The notes below the pieces were generated by a model. The model worked only from the letters and a program-made list of their open reading frames with translations. It searched no databases and was not told the DNA's origin. Of a DNA stretch of 64,000 nucleotides, positions 9,601-16,902 are shown in pieces (position 1 is the stretch's first letter; the number at the start of each line of letters is the position of its first letter). The DNA is from Actinokineospora bangkokensis (GTDB lineage: Bacteria > Actinomycetota > Actinomycetes > Mycobacteriales > Pseudonocardiaceae). The translations under genes and the position numbers were made by a program. The stretch lies in assembly GCF_001940455.1 (NCBI RefSeq), contig NZ_MKQR01000009.1, positions 471,074-535,073 of the forward strand. The letters run 5' to 3'.

Positions 9601-9709
9601 CCCGGGCCGTCGCCACCCCCGTCCCCGGCGTGGTGGGGCGGGGGAGCGGCAGCGGGTCGGCGTCCGCCAGCGCGCGGGTCCGGTGCGCGGGGTCCGCCAC
9701 GTCGTGCAC
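6599..9709 (-). CDS. NRPS protein: C-domain remnant, glycine-type A domain interrupted by an N-methyltransferase
   Basis: The 1036-residue protein opens with about 200 residues resembling only the C-terminal half of a condensation domain; no HHxxxDG motif exists. The A domain follows: A3 YTSGSTGRPKG (344-354), A5 YGPTE (490-494), A7 YRTGDL, A8 near 591-610. My alignment to PheA gives pocket residues D390, I391, L394, Q437, L463, G465, M489, I497, W498, which with lysine is the pattern I know for glycine. Between A8 and the expected A9 is an NRPS N-methyltransferase (SAM loop VVDVGAGGG at 705; NSVVQYFP at 772), predicting N-methylglycine. The end of the A domain is encoded in the next, overlapping ORF in another frame. 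GTG 9709 is chosen because AGGAGG lies five bases upstream; GTG 9712 is next to it. Confidence 0.88.
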   Translation of the reverse strand: MHDVADPAHRTRALADADPLPLPRPTTPGTGVATARVALPGAGWPARVLAAVAHLRVLGSLTSRAEVVTVLAGSPAVVVRVDLTGSSWAGIAADVARAEAEPVEWEQVRGSGLVVDSAVGGTGEDFPLTVVLDGRDLVIRADRARVHPAVVDNLPGYYRTALAAIADDPSALATGVDLRSADERAAVAAWSTGPELPDAHARTVHAQFRAAAAGRPGAIAVLDPAGSTTYRQLERRVNHLAHRLRALGVGRGDRVGVSVRRGVDLVVGLLGAQAAGAAYLPLDPGFPAERLRFITEDADLACLVVGAGVDPPPTTAPVVHVERAGADEPPEDVAGPGDAAYVMYTSGSTGRPKGTVLEHRNVTNFFVGMDDAIGLSPDDRVLAQTSASFDISVLELLWPLARGATTAICPEGMVGRLRHGPGSLLELLGRFRPTVAQATPSFLTAVAAEPEVLAALGGVRALLVGGELLPQGLAQQLVTGVPGARVVNMYGPTETTIWSLTHDVAEPDTRVPLVPIGRPINRTTLRVVDGLGGDACVGVTGELWIGGDGVARGYFRRPELDAERFTPGPDRHYRTGDLVRWRRDGALEFLGRDDRQVKVRGHRVELDEVESVLSEHPLVEAAAVVVDRDDARGDELVAFVRPRRGREREPVITDWLHVWDASYRAAGQFPGWVDSYTGERIPEPTMADWLGATVRRVRSLGARRVVDVGAGGGLLARSLDGWERYLAIDFSGEALAAAAAALVGRDGVSFREGDARVLAELPAASADVVVLNSVVQYFPDADHLAGVLDEALRVAGPAGAVFVGDVRDARLLAHFHADVQVRRCPRLLPAAELRAVVERHVAAEHELCLTPGFFDAVLARHPGTTARVECRADRVWTEMSRFRWDVTLLGPGHPDAAAPEPTGAPWAPGEDGGLAEHAEAGRVLLDVPNARLVRPTAALSAVDSAADDVTAWEVARSVWALDTAHAVDPAEAHRVAAERGLRAHVRPARSGDPTRLDITFTTRPEDHDGRTPRPGQRPGAHPVGGGAARGRPPVRP

Positions 9710-9726
9710 CACGGCCTCCTCGCCCG

Positions 9727-10950
9727 TCAGGCGCTCTTGCGGTCGTGCAGCTCGTGGGTGAGCCGCACCGCCTCGTCGATGGCCCGCTCGCAGTCCTCGA
9801 TGCTGTCCGCGCGGATCAGCGCGAGCGCGACGCAGGTGGTGCTGGTGACCATGTCGCGCATCACCTGGCCCGGCTGCACCGCCATGAGCACCTCGACCAC
9901 CCCGGGCAGCGCCTCGACGTCGTCCTGGGTGACCCCGTTGGCGGCGCCGGGCTTCACCGGCAGGCAGGCGAAGCCGTAGACGGCGCCGTCCACCGGCTCC
10001 GGCTCGCGCAGCGGCTCACCGGCTAGCAGCCGGGCGTGGGCGACCCAGGGGTTGAGGCCGATGGTGTGCCGGGAGGTGTTGGGCGCGAACACCCCGGCGG
10101 GCCGCCACCCCAGCTCACCGGCGGTGAACGACCCGGGCTCGCCGAACACCTCCAGGTGGAACACGCCGCAGGTGCCGCCCAGCGCGGTCACGGCCCGCTG
10201 GGCGAAGTCGGTGGCCGTGGCGTACAGCTCCGGGTGGGCGGCCGGGGGGAAGGCCACCGAGCGCAGGGTGGAGCCGTTCTTGGTCTCCCGCAGCGGCGCC
10301 ATGTACCGCGACACGACGAAGTGCACGATGCGCCCGTCGACCACCACGCCGTCGAGGTGCCACTCGCGGCCCTGCTGCATCTCCTCGACCACCGCGTGCC
10401 GCAGCGCGGGCGTGGTCGTCAGCACCTCGAACAGGTCGGCGGCGGACTCGCACACGCGCACGTCCCGGCTGCCCCCGCCCGACGGCGGCTTCACCACGTA
10501 CGGCGCCGACAACCCCACCAGCGCCTTGTCCAGCTCCTCCGCCGACAGCGGTGTGGTCGTCAGGGTGGTGCAGCGGGCGGTGGGCACGCCGTGGGCCGTC
10601 CACAACGACTTCTGGAACGCCTTGTCCCGCCCGGCCATGGCCATGCGGACGTCGATCCGCTCGGTCGCCTCCAGCCCCAGCAGCCGGTTGAGGAACCCGG
10701 CGGTGACCATGGCGAGCTCGTGGCACGGGATGACCAGGTCGACCTCGTCGGCCACGCCCAGGTGCAGCAGCACCGACCAGGCCAGCTCGGGGACGTCGAA
10801 GTCGGGCACGAACCCGATGTGCGCCAACCGGTCCGCGTAGCGCTCGGCGGTGCCGCGGTTCCACTCGACGTAGAGCACGGTCAGGGTGTGGCCGAGGTCG
10901 AGCAGCTCGTCCATCACCTCCGCCCGCGCTCCCAGCAGGACGATGTGCAC
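9727..10950 (-). CDS. ATP-grasp ligase
   Basis: A 407-residue ATP-grasp protein. The central part shows the nucleotide-binding pattern YVVKPPSGGGSRDVRV, the segment HAVVEEMQQGREWHLDGVV, and the metal/ATP loop HLEVFGEPGSF. Enzymes of this superfamily activate a carboxylate as an acyl phosphate and join it to an amine or thiol. Within this cluster, which lacks a complete condensation domain, it is the best candidate for making the amide bond, perhaps between the cyclopropyl amino acid and the N-methylglycine unit (inference). Start is GTG 10950 with GGGA upstream. It lies between the flavoprotein gene (33 bases upstream) and the NRPS gene (17 bases downstream), clearly one operon. Confidence 0.9.
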   Translation of the reverse strand: MHIVLLGARAEVMDELLDLGHTLTVLYVEWNRGTAERYADRLAHIGFVPDFDVPELAWSVLLHLGVADEVDLVIPCHELAMVTAGFLNRLLGLEATERIDVRMAMAGRDKAFQKSLWTAHGVPTARCTTLTTTPLSAEELDKALVGLSAPYVVKPPSGGGSRDVRVCESAADLFEVLTTTPALRHAVVEEMQQGREWHLDGVVVDGRIVHFVVSRYMAPLRETKNGSTLRSVAFPPAAHPELYATATDFAQRAVTALGGTCGVFHLEVFGEPGSFTAGELGWRPAGVFAPNTSRHTIGLNPWVAHARLLAGEPLREPEPVDGAVYGFACLPVKPGAANGVTQDDVEALPGVVEVLMAVQPGQVMRDMVTSTTCVALALIRADSIEDCERAIDEAVRLTHELHDRKSA

Positions 10951-10983
10951 TGGTCGTTCCCTTCTCGTGGTGCCCGGGGCCGC

Positions 10984-12138
10984 TCAGCTGGGCGCCGCGG
11001 TGTCGAAGACGAGGTCGCGCAGCAGCTCGTTCGCCCCGGCCGTGATCGTGCCCGCCGCCGCGTCGCGGTGGACCCTCGCCACCGCCGAACCCTCCCGGTA
11101 GCCGCGGGCGCCGTGGTACTGCAAGCACGCGCGGGCGGCGTTCGCGGCGAGTTCGGTGGCGCGCAGCTTCAGCGTCGACGCGGTCCTGGTGTCCAGCCGC
11201 CCGCGCGCGTGCCGCAGGGCCGCCAGGTGCGCGTAGGAGCGCACCAGGTCCAGCTCGGCGGCGAGGTCGGCGGTGGTGTGCCGGACGACCTGGTTCGCCG
11301 ACAGCGGCGCGCCGCCGACGTGGTGCCCGCGCACGAACCCGTCGAGCAGGTCCAGGCAGTGCGCCGCCCCGCCCGCGGCCAGCAGCCCGGCGGCCAACCG
11401 CTCGAAGTCCAGCGACTCCACCAGGTAGGTCAGGGTGCGCGCCGGGTTGCCCAGCACCCGGTCGGCGGGCACCGGCACGGCGTCGAAGGTGACCTCGCAG
11501 ACGTCGGCCGAGTGCCAGCCGAGCATCGGCTCGGGGGTGGCGCGCACACCGGGGGCGTCGGCGTCGACCAGCAGGAACCCGCACCCGGCCAGCGAGCGCG
11601 GGCGCGCGGCGACCGTGCGCAGCCGGGCCAGGCAGACGTAGAAGCCCGCCTGCGAGCCGTTGGCGACGTGCGCCTTGTGGCCGGTGAGCCGGTAGCCGCC
11701 GGACCCGTCCGGCTCGGCCCGGGTGGTGATCGCGGCCAGGTCGGTGCCCGCGTCGGGCTCGCTGAGCGCCAGCGCCGCGACGCGCGTGCCCGCGCGCACG
11801 TCCGCCAGCAGCTCCGCCCGCTGCTCGGGGGTGCCGAAGCGGTCGAGGTAGTGGGCGGCCATGAACGCGTGCACCGCCACCCCCGCCCGGATGCCCGCGT
11901 ACCCGGTGCGGCCCAGTTCCTCCAGCAGGATGGCGCTGTCGGTGAAGCCGTCGCCGGACAGCGGCATCCCGAGCAGCCCGGCGTCCCCGAGCGCCCGCCA
12001 CCCCTGTTCCGGGATGCGCCGCGCCCGCTCCCACTCGTCGGCGTGCGGCAGCACCAGTTCCGCGAGCGCGGCGCGGACCCGGGCGCGCACCGGGTGGTGG
12101 GCGTCCAGGGCGTCGAGGACGGGGTCGAACGGCGTCAT
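10984..12138 (-). CDS. Acyl-CoA dehydrogenase-like flavoprotein, KtzA-like candidate cyclopropane-forming enzyme
   Basis: A 384-residue protein with the acyl-CoA dehydrogenase fold: N-terminal helical domain, the middle-domain motif ALSEPDAGTDLA with a following TGHKAHVANG, and a C-terminal helical domain ending in YHGARGYREG...HRDAAAG. At the position of the usual catalytic glutamate (IYEGT in medium-chain enzymes) the sequence reads ITAGANE, so glutamate seems replaced by alanine; some family members place the base elsewhere. In kutzneride biosynthesis KtzA, a homologue of this family, closes a cyclopropane from a carrier-bound gamma-chloro amino acid instead of dehydrogenating. The same neighbours (halogenase, carrier, A domain) make that role likely here. 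ATG 12138 overlaps the A-domain stop as ATGA. Confidence 0.88.
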   Translation of the reverse strand: MTPFDPVLDALDAHHPVRARVRAALAELVLPHADEWERARRIPEQGWRALGDAGLLGMPLSGDGFTDSAILLEELGRTGYAGIRAGVAVHAFMAAHYLDRFGTPEQRAELLADVRAGTRVAALALSEPDAGTDLAAITTRAEPDGSGGYRLTGHKAHVANGSQAGFYVCLARLRTVAARPRSLAGCGFLLVDADAPGVRATPEPMLGWHSADVCEVTFDAVPVPADRVLGNPARTLTYLVESLDFERLAAGLLAAGGAAHCLDLLDGFVRGHHVGGAPLSANQVVRHTTADLAAELDLVRSYAHLAALRHARGRLDTRTASTLKLRATELAANAARACLQYHGARGYREGSAVARVHRDAAAGTITAGANELLRDLVFDTAAPS

Positions 12139-13709
12139 CCGCGCGGCTGCCTCCCGGCCGCGCGCTGGGCCACCAGGGCGCGGCGGTCGACCTTGCCGGT
12201 CTCCGACAGCGGCAGCGACCCGAGCACGTGGACCTCGCCGGGGACGAGGTAGGCGGGCAGCACCCCGGCCAGGTGCGCGCGCAGCGCCTCGGCGGTGCAG
12301 CCGTCGTCGGCCACCACGAACGCCACCAGCACCCGCTGCCCCAGGGCGCCCTCGACCGCGCACACGACGCACTGCCGGACCGCGGGGTGCTGTTCGAGGT
12401 GGTGGGCGACCTCGCTCGGCTCCACCCGGAAGCCGTTGACCTTCACCTGGTCGTCCACCCGTCCGACGAACACGATGTCGCCGTCGTCGTCGAGGTGCAC
12501 GAGGTCGCCGGTGCGGTAGACCCGTTCGCGCGCCCCGCCCACCTCGACCTCGGTGAACCGGGCCGCGGTGGCCTCGGGCGCGCCGACGTAGCCCGCCGCG
12601 AGCCCCGGCCCGGCCAGGAGCAGTTCGCCCACCTCGCCCGGCCCGCACAACCGCCCGTCGGCGACGACGTGGGCGCGGGTGTTCTGGATCGGCCGCCCGA
12701 TGGGCACCGGGCGCCCGTCCGGGGGCAGCTCGCGCACCGGGTGGTGGGTGGCGAAGGTGGTGCACTCGGTGGGCCCGTAGACGTGGGTGACCCGGCCCGG
12801 CCCGTACCGGCGCAGCGCCAGGTCCATCGCGCGCAGGGAGTGCGCCTCGCCGCCGGTGAGCACGCTGCGCACGGTGTCGAGGGTGTCCGGGGCCTCGTCG
12901 ACGATGGAGTTGAACAGCGCCGTGGTGAGGAAGACGGTGGTCACCGAGTGCGCGACGAGCACCCTCCGCAGCTCGGACAGGCGGGGGAGCGCGGAGGGGT
13001 AGACGACGCAGGTGCCGCCGTTGAGCAGCGGGCCCCAGACCTCGAACGTCGCCGCGTCGAAGGTGATCGGGGCCATGTGCAGGACGCGGGTGCCCGCGTC
13101 CAACCGGGTGTAGGTGGCGCCGGACACCAGGCGCAGCACGGCCCGGTGCTGCACGAGCACGCCCTTCGGCACCCCACCCGAACCGGAGGTCAGGTTGACG
13201 TAGGCGGGCGCGTCGGCGGGCACGGCGGGCGGCGACCACGGCCCCGGGTCGTCGTCGGAGGTCACCGAGACCGCCGCCACGCCGGGGAAGCGGGCGGCCA
13301 CGGCGTCGGCGCGGTCGGTGAGCACGACCCCGCAGCCGGTGCGCTCGAACAGGTCGAGGACGCGCTGGTCCGGCCACGCCCCGTCGAAGGGCACGTAGGC
13401 GGCGCCGCAGGTGAGCACCGCCAGCAGCGCCACGACCAGCTCCGGGCCCTTGCCGACGAGCACGCCGGCGAACTGGCCCGGCCGCACCCCCGCGGCTGCG
13501 AGCCGGGCGGCGAGGCGGTCGGCGGCCTCGGCCAGTTCCCCGTAGGTGAGCCGCCGATCGCCGCAGACCACCGCGGTGGCGCCGGGGGCGTGGTCGGCCC
13601 AGCGGGCGAACGCGGCGGGCACGCTGTCGTCGGCCGGGTAGTCGACCGCGGTCGCGTTGAGGGCGTCGTGCACCCGCGCCGCGCCCGGGTCGACCACCGG
13701 TGAGTCCAT
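12135..13709 (-). CDS. Free-standing NRPS adenylation domain, predicted isoleucine-activating (KtzB-like)
   Basis: A 524-residue stand-alone A domain without carrier or condensation parts. Motifs: A3 NLTSGSGGVPKG (172-183), A4/A5 YGPTE (311-315), A7 YRTGDL (398-403), A8 near 415-432, A10 ETGKVDR with the lysine at 506. By alignment to PheA the pocket is D218, A219, F222, L261, L284, G286, V310, T318, F319, K506. This differs at one position from a code I recall for isoleucine (DAFFLGVTFK), and so predicts isoleucine or a similar branched side chain. It presumably loads the free carrier protein encoded just upstream, whose cargo the halogenase then modifies. It ends in ATGA with the flavoprotein gene. 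Confidence 0.92.
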   Translation of the reverse strand: MDSPVVDPGAARVHDALNATAVDYPADDSVPAAFARWADHAPGATAVVCGDRRLTYGELAEAADRLAARLAAAGVRPGQFAGVLVGKGPELVVALLAVLTCGAAYVPFDGAWPDQRVLDLFERTGCGVVLTDRADAVAARFPGVAAVSVTSDDDPGPWSPPAVPADAPAYVNLTSGSGGVPKGVLVQHRAVLRLVSGATYTRLDAGTRVLHMAPITFDAATFEVWGPLLNGGTCVVYPSALPRLSELRRVLVAHSVTTVFLTTALFNSIVDEAPDTLDTVRSVLTGGEAHSLRAMDLALRRYGPGRVTHVYGPTECTTFATHHPVRELPPDGRPVPIGRPIQNTRAHVVADGRLCGPGEVGELLLAGPGLAAGYVGAPEATAARFTEVEVGGARERVYRTGDLVHLDDDGDIVFVGRVDDQVKVNGFRVEPSEVAHHLEQHPAVRQCVVCAVEGALGQRVLVAFVVADDGCTAEALRAHLAGVLPAYLVPGEVHVLGSLPLSETGKVDRRALVAQRAAGRQPRG

Positions 13710-13777
13710 CGTCCACGTCCGATCAGGGGAGTGGGGGCCGCCCGGCCGGGCGACCCCCGCGCGTCCTGGCTGGCACC

Positions 13778-14038
13778 TCAGCCCGCCGCGGCGGCACCGC
13801 CCGCGTGCCGCACGATCAGCTCGGCGATGCCCCGCACGGTGCTGTTCTCGTACAGCTCATCGGCGGGCAGGCAGTCCTCGCCGTACTCCTTCTCGGCGCG
13901 GCTGACCAGCCGCACCACACCCATCGAGGTGCCGCCGATGGCGAAGAAGTCGTCCTCGGCGCCGCGGGCGGGCAGCCCCAGCGCGACCAGCTCGTCGAGC
14001 ACCCACCCCTGCACGGCCTGCTGCTCGGGGGCGGTCAC
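13778..14038 (-). CDS. Free-standing peptidyl carrier protein (KtzC-like)
   Basis: An 86-residue acidic carrier protein with the phosphopantetheine site [10 protein letters not shown] (serine at 38) and the expected four-helix length. It begins with a GTG that overlaps the halogenase stop (GTGA at 14035-14038), so translation is coupled. Halogenases of the SyrB2 type act only on amino acids tethered to such a carrier, and the order halogenase-carrier-adenylation-flavoprotein makes this the likely platform for chlorination and ring closure. A 68-base gap separates it from the A-domain gene; I see nothing notable in the gap. Confidence 0.93.
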   Translation of the reverse strand: MTAPEQQAVQGWVLDELVALGLPARGAEDDFFAIGGTSMGVVRLVSRAEKEYGEDCLPADELYENSTVRGIAELIVRHAGGAAAAG

Positions 14039-14994
14039 GACACCCTCCCCGGCACGGGGAAGCGGAAGCCGTTGACGGTCTCGTCCACGAACTTGTTGTG
14101 CCCGAAGGTGTCCTGGCCGGAGACGAGCACGTTGCCGAAGCGCTCCAGGCTCGCGGTGCCGCCGAACTCCTCCAGGCCGTTGGAGTAGGGGTAGACGCGC
14201 ACCGAGGTGGGCAGGTAGCGGGCGGCGAAGCCCAGGCGCATCTGGTCGGTGAGGCCCGCGTGCGGGTGCGAGGCGTGCATGAGCGTGGACCAGAAGATGA
14301 TGAACTGGCCCTGGCGCATCACCTGCGAGACGGCCCGGGACTCGTCGGGCTCCCAGTCCGGGTCCTTCTGCAGCTGGCGGTAGTCGTAGCCGAAGAAGCC
14401 GCGGCGCACGCCCGCCTTCTCCCGGTTGTTGATGGCCTCGGGGTCGTAGTCCATCGTCTTGGTCTCGTCGTAGTTCATCACGTCGTGGGTGCCGGGGATG
14501 AACTGCAGGCAGCCCATCTCCACCGTGGCCGGGGTGAACGCGGTCCACACGGTGATCGTGCCGCCGAACTCCGCGTCGTTGGGCCACTCGATCTGCGGCT
14601 GCTTGGACCCGGCCACGTTGGCGAAGTTGTCCGCCTGGTGCCAGTCGGTGCCCTCGTCGCCGGGGTACTTGGGGAAGAACTCGGTGCGCCAGCACAGCAC
14701 GTCGGGCCCGAGGATGGAGGCGACCCGGTCGGTGATCTCCGGGCGCACGATGTGCCGGGCCAGGAACTCCACGTCGAGGTGGCGGTCGTAGTTGGCCAGG
14801 TTCGTCACCCCGGAGACCCCGTCGCCGCCGCCGTACACCGCTTTCTTGGTGTTGAGCAGCTTGGGCCGCAGGGCGCGCAGGTCCTGCTCCATCTGCTCTG
14901 GCTCGTAGAGGTCGAACGGTCCGATGAAGCCGTCGCGGTGGAATTGGGCCAACTGCGCGTCGGTCAACGAGAATTCGCGACCTGGATCACCCAT
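14035..14994 (-). CDS. SyrB2-type non-heme Fe(II)/2-oxoglutarate halogenase (KtzD-like)
   Basis: The 319-residue protein is a PhyH-superfamily enzyme with the hallmark of aliphatic halogenases. The facial triad of dioxygenases (His-x-Asp...His) is changed to His-x-Ala: H119-Q-A121 in [12 protein letters not shown], leaving an iron site open for chloride; the distal histidine is H240 in [12 protein letters not shown], and R253 is a candidate 2-oxoglutarate ligand. The segments [13 protein letters not shown] and [19 protein letters not shown] are nearly as in SyrB2. Known relatives chlorinate unactivated methyl or methylene groups of carrier-bound Thr, Leu, Ile or aminobutyrate. The ATG at 14994 has AAGGAG nine bases upstream. 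It is the first gene of the minus-strand cluster operon. Confidence 0.94.
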   Translation of the reverse strand: MGDPGREFSLTDAQLAQFHRDGFIGPFDLYEPEQMEQDLRALRPKLLNTKKAVYGGGDGVSGVTNLANYDRHLDVEFLARHIVRPEITDRVASILGPDVLCWRTEFFPKYPGDEGTDWHQADNFANVAGSKQPQIEWPNDAEFGGTITVWTAFTPATVEMGCLQFIPGTHDVMNYDETKTMDYDPEAINNREKAGVRRGFFGYDYRQLQKDPDWEPDESRAVSQVMRQGQFIIFWSTLMHASHPHAGLTDQMRLGFAARYLPTSVRVYPYSNGLEEFGGTASLERFGNVLVSGQDTFGHNKFVDETVNGFRFPVPGRVS

Positions 14995-15321
14995 GGGCGA
15001 GAACTCCTTTTCTGGGCGGCGCGGGGATGCGGGCGCCGCGCGCTAAAAGGCCCGGCGGTGGCAGGGAGTGGCGGAGAAACCGGGCAATGCACCTCGCCCG
15101 CAGTGGTCACCCCCGCCGCCGCCCGGCGTCCCGGCCGGGTGGCGGTGTCCTGCCGAGAGTCCCACAACCGCCTGTGAGCAGCAAGAATCGTCATCCCCCA
15201 TGACCTCAAGTTAGCAGGCCACCGACACCCGGGCCACCACGTCGGACAACTGTGACCTGTATCACCATCGTAGCTGATCCATTCGGGGTGATGTGGTCGT
15301 GATCGGCCACCGATAGGGGTG

Positions 15322-15350
15322 TTGACAGCCCTTTGATCCATCACCACTAT
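15322..15350 (+). promoter_or_regulatory. Candidate promoter for the P450 transcript
   Basis: A perfect -35 box TTGACA (15322-15327), a 17-base spacer and the -10-like CACTAT (15345-15350). It points towards the P450 gene and would give a leader of about 220 bases holding the tiny ORF and the palindromes. Confidence 0.5.
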
Positions 15351-15428
15351 GAAGTCGCCCGGCAGCTCCGGGTGCTATCGCCCGGTTGTCGCGGCTATTC
15401 CATCCGATCGGGTCGAAGGGGGGCCGCA

Positions 15429-15452
15429 ATGAGCTACGACCACATCAGCTAA
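15429..15452 (+). CDS. Possible leader peptide MSYDHIS
   Basis: ATG, six sense codons and TAA, preceded by a G-run (AAGGGGGG) at ribosome-site distance. It ends 18 bases before a 15-bp perfect hairpin. The arrangement of a short translated ORF followed by a strong stem in the leader of the P450 gene resembles attenuation, but no run of one regulatory codon is present. Confidence 0.3.
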   Translation: MSYDHIS

Positions 15453-15470
15453 GCACCTCACCCGATTCCC

Positions 15471-15518
15471 GCGGGCCCGCCCCGGCACCGGGGCGGGCCC
15501 GCGGGGCGGCGGGCCCGC
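15471..15518 (+). repeat. Three copies of the palindrome GCGGGCCCGC; 15-bp perfect stem
   Basis: The self-complementary decamer GCGGGCCCGC occurs at 15471-15480, 15493-15502 and 15509-15518. The first two copies lie in a perfect inverted repeat (arms 15471-15485 and 15488-15502, two-base loop). The third copy can compete for pairing with either. It directly precedes the GTG at 15520 and lies 58 bases before the GTG at 15577. Confidence 0.6.
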
Positions 15519-15576
15519 CGTGCCGGTCGCGACCACGCCAGAGCCCACCCGCGCAGAGAGAACGGACCGCACCGCT

Positions 15577-16749
15577 GTGACGACGACGCTCGTGTGGAAC
15601 CCGCTTGACCCGGCCTCCATCCAGGACCCCTACCCCATCTACGCGGAACTGCGCGAGCGCTGCCCGGTGTACTGGCACGAGGGCATGAGCTCCTGGGTCC
15701 TGACCCGCTACGACGACTGCCAGTGGGTGCTGCGCGACCACGCCGCCTTCGCCCGCGACCGCCGCCGCGCGGGCGCGGAGATCCCCGACGACAAGCTGAA
15801 CATCCAGACCCAGGACCCGCCGGAGCAGGCGCTGCTGCGCGGGGTCACCGCGCGGTCGCTGAACTCCCAGCGGTTGCAGGAGATCTGCGCCGAGGCGCGG
15901 GAGCTGATGGAGCACCGGCTGCGCGGCCTGGCGGGCGCGGGCCCGTTCGACCTCATGCGCGACCTCGCGGGCCCCGGCGCCATCCACGTGATCAACAACG
16001 TCTTCGGCGTGCACGCCTACACCCAGGACAGCTACGCCCCGATCTACCGCGGCCTCACGCAGGCCATGGACAGCGGGCTCGACCCCGAGCGCCTGGCCCC
16101 CGGCCGCGCCGCGGGCCGGGCGCTGTCGGAGGAGGTCGGCGGCTGGTTCGCCGACGGGCTGGGCCAGGACGGCCTGCTGGGCATGGTGACCGGCCACGCC
16201 GACGTCCCCGGGCTGCCCACCCCCTACGTGGTCAACACCATCGCGGCCACCTACAACGCGGGCTTCAGCACCCTCTACGCCTCCACCGGCGCGATCACCC
16301 TGGAGGTCCTCAGGGCGGGCCCGGCCCTGCTGGCCGACCTCGACCCCGCCGACCCGCACGTGCTGACGCTGGCCGCCGACGAGCTGATGCGCTTCACCAG
16401 CCCGGCCCAGGCGACCGCGCGGGTGGCGCTGGAACCCGTGGAGCTGCACGGGGTGCGGATCGAGCCCAAGCAGACGATCGTGACCATGATGGCCGCGGCC
16501 AACCGCGACCCGCGCCAGTTCGCCGACCCGGACCGCATCGTGCTCGACCGCGCCCCCAACCGGCACCTCGCCTTCGCCTGGGGCCCGCACATCTGCCTCG
16601 GCGCGCGCCTGGCGATGACCTGGGCGGCCGAGGTGATCGCGTTCCTCGCCGAGCACGGCCCGCGGCTGCGCCTGGCGGGCCAGGAGGAGTACATGCGCGC
16701 CGCCACCCTGCGCAACCTGGTGCGGCTGCCGCTGGAGTACGCGGGCTGA
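15577..16749 (+). CDS. Cytochrome P450 of the biosynthetic cluster
   Basis: A 390-residue bacterial class I P450. The heme loop is FAWGPHICLG with Cys340; the K-helix ExxR is E269-R272 (DELMR). The I-helix reads AGFST, so the usual acid before the conserved threonine is a serine (S231), which may alter proton delivery. It is divergent from the halogenase operon and has no adjacent ferredoxin, though one is encoded at 21.9 kb. GTG 15577 is chosen because the alternative GTG 15520 would lie against the hairpin; GTG 15520 would add 19 residues. A role in oxidising the cluster product or a carrier-bound intermediate is likely from position only. Confidence 0.9.
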   Translation: MTTTLVWNPLDPASIQDPYPIYAELRERCPVYWHEGMSSWVLTRYDDCQWVLRDHAAFARDRRRAGAEIPDDKLNIQTQDPPEQALLRGVTARSLNSQRLQEICAEARELMEHRLRGLAGAGPFDLMRDLAGPGAIHVINNVFGVHAYTQDSYAPIYRGLTQAMDSGLDPERLAPGRAAGRALSEEVGGWFADGLGQDGLLGMVTGHADVPGLPTPYVVNTIAATYNAGFSTLYASTGAITLEVLRAGPALLADLDPADPHVLTLAADELMRFTSPAQATARVALEPVELHGVRIEPKQTIVTMMAAANRDPRQFADPDRIVLDRAPNRHLAFAWGPHICLGARLAMTWAAEVIAFLAEHGPRLRLAGQEEYMRAATLRNLVRLPLEYAG

Positions 16750-16785
16750 CCCGGGGCGCGGGTCGGCCGGTCAGGGGGATCTCCG

Positions 16786-16815
16786 CCCGCACCGCCATCG
16801 CCGTGGCGGTGCGGG
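16786..16815. terminator. Bidirectional hairpin terminator
   Basis: Perfect 12-bp arms (16786-16797 and 16804-16815) around a six-base loop, lying between the convergent P450 and rsbP-like genes. Strong GC hairpins without a U-run are usual terminators in actinomycetes. Confidence 0.7.
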
Positions 16816-16902
16816 GGCAGTGCGGGCTTTGGTCGCAGCGCCGGGCAGGTGCCCGCCAGAACCCGGGCGCTGCGGGGGACGACCGCCAGTGGGTGGTGCG
16901 CG

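Larger units (their letters stand above)
14995..15576. other. Divergent control region between halogenase operon and P450
   Basis: About 580 bases without a standard gene. The middle part (15180-15430) is clearly less GC-rich than its surroundings, as expected for divergent promoters. I can support one promoter on the plus strand, a seven-codon ORF and a cluster of palindromes, listed separately. I could not pick a convincing promoter for the halogenase operon. Confidence 0.6.

Noticed and set aside
15520-15576. GTG 15520 as start of the cluster P450
   Set aside because: It lies directly against the third palindrome and adds 19 residues without family support. Kept only as an alternative.
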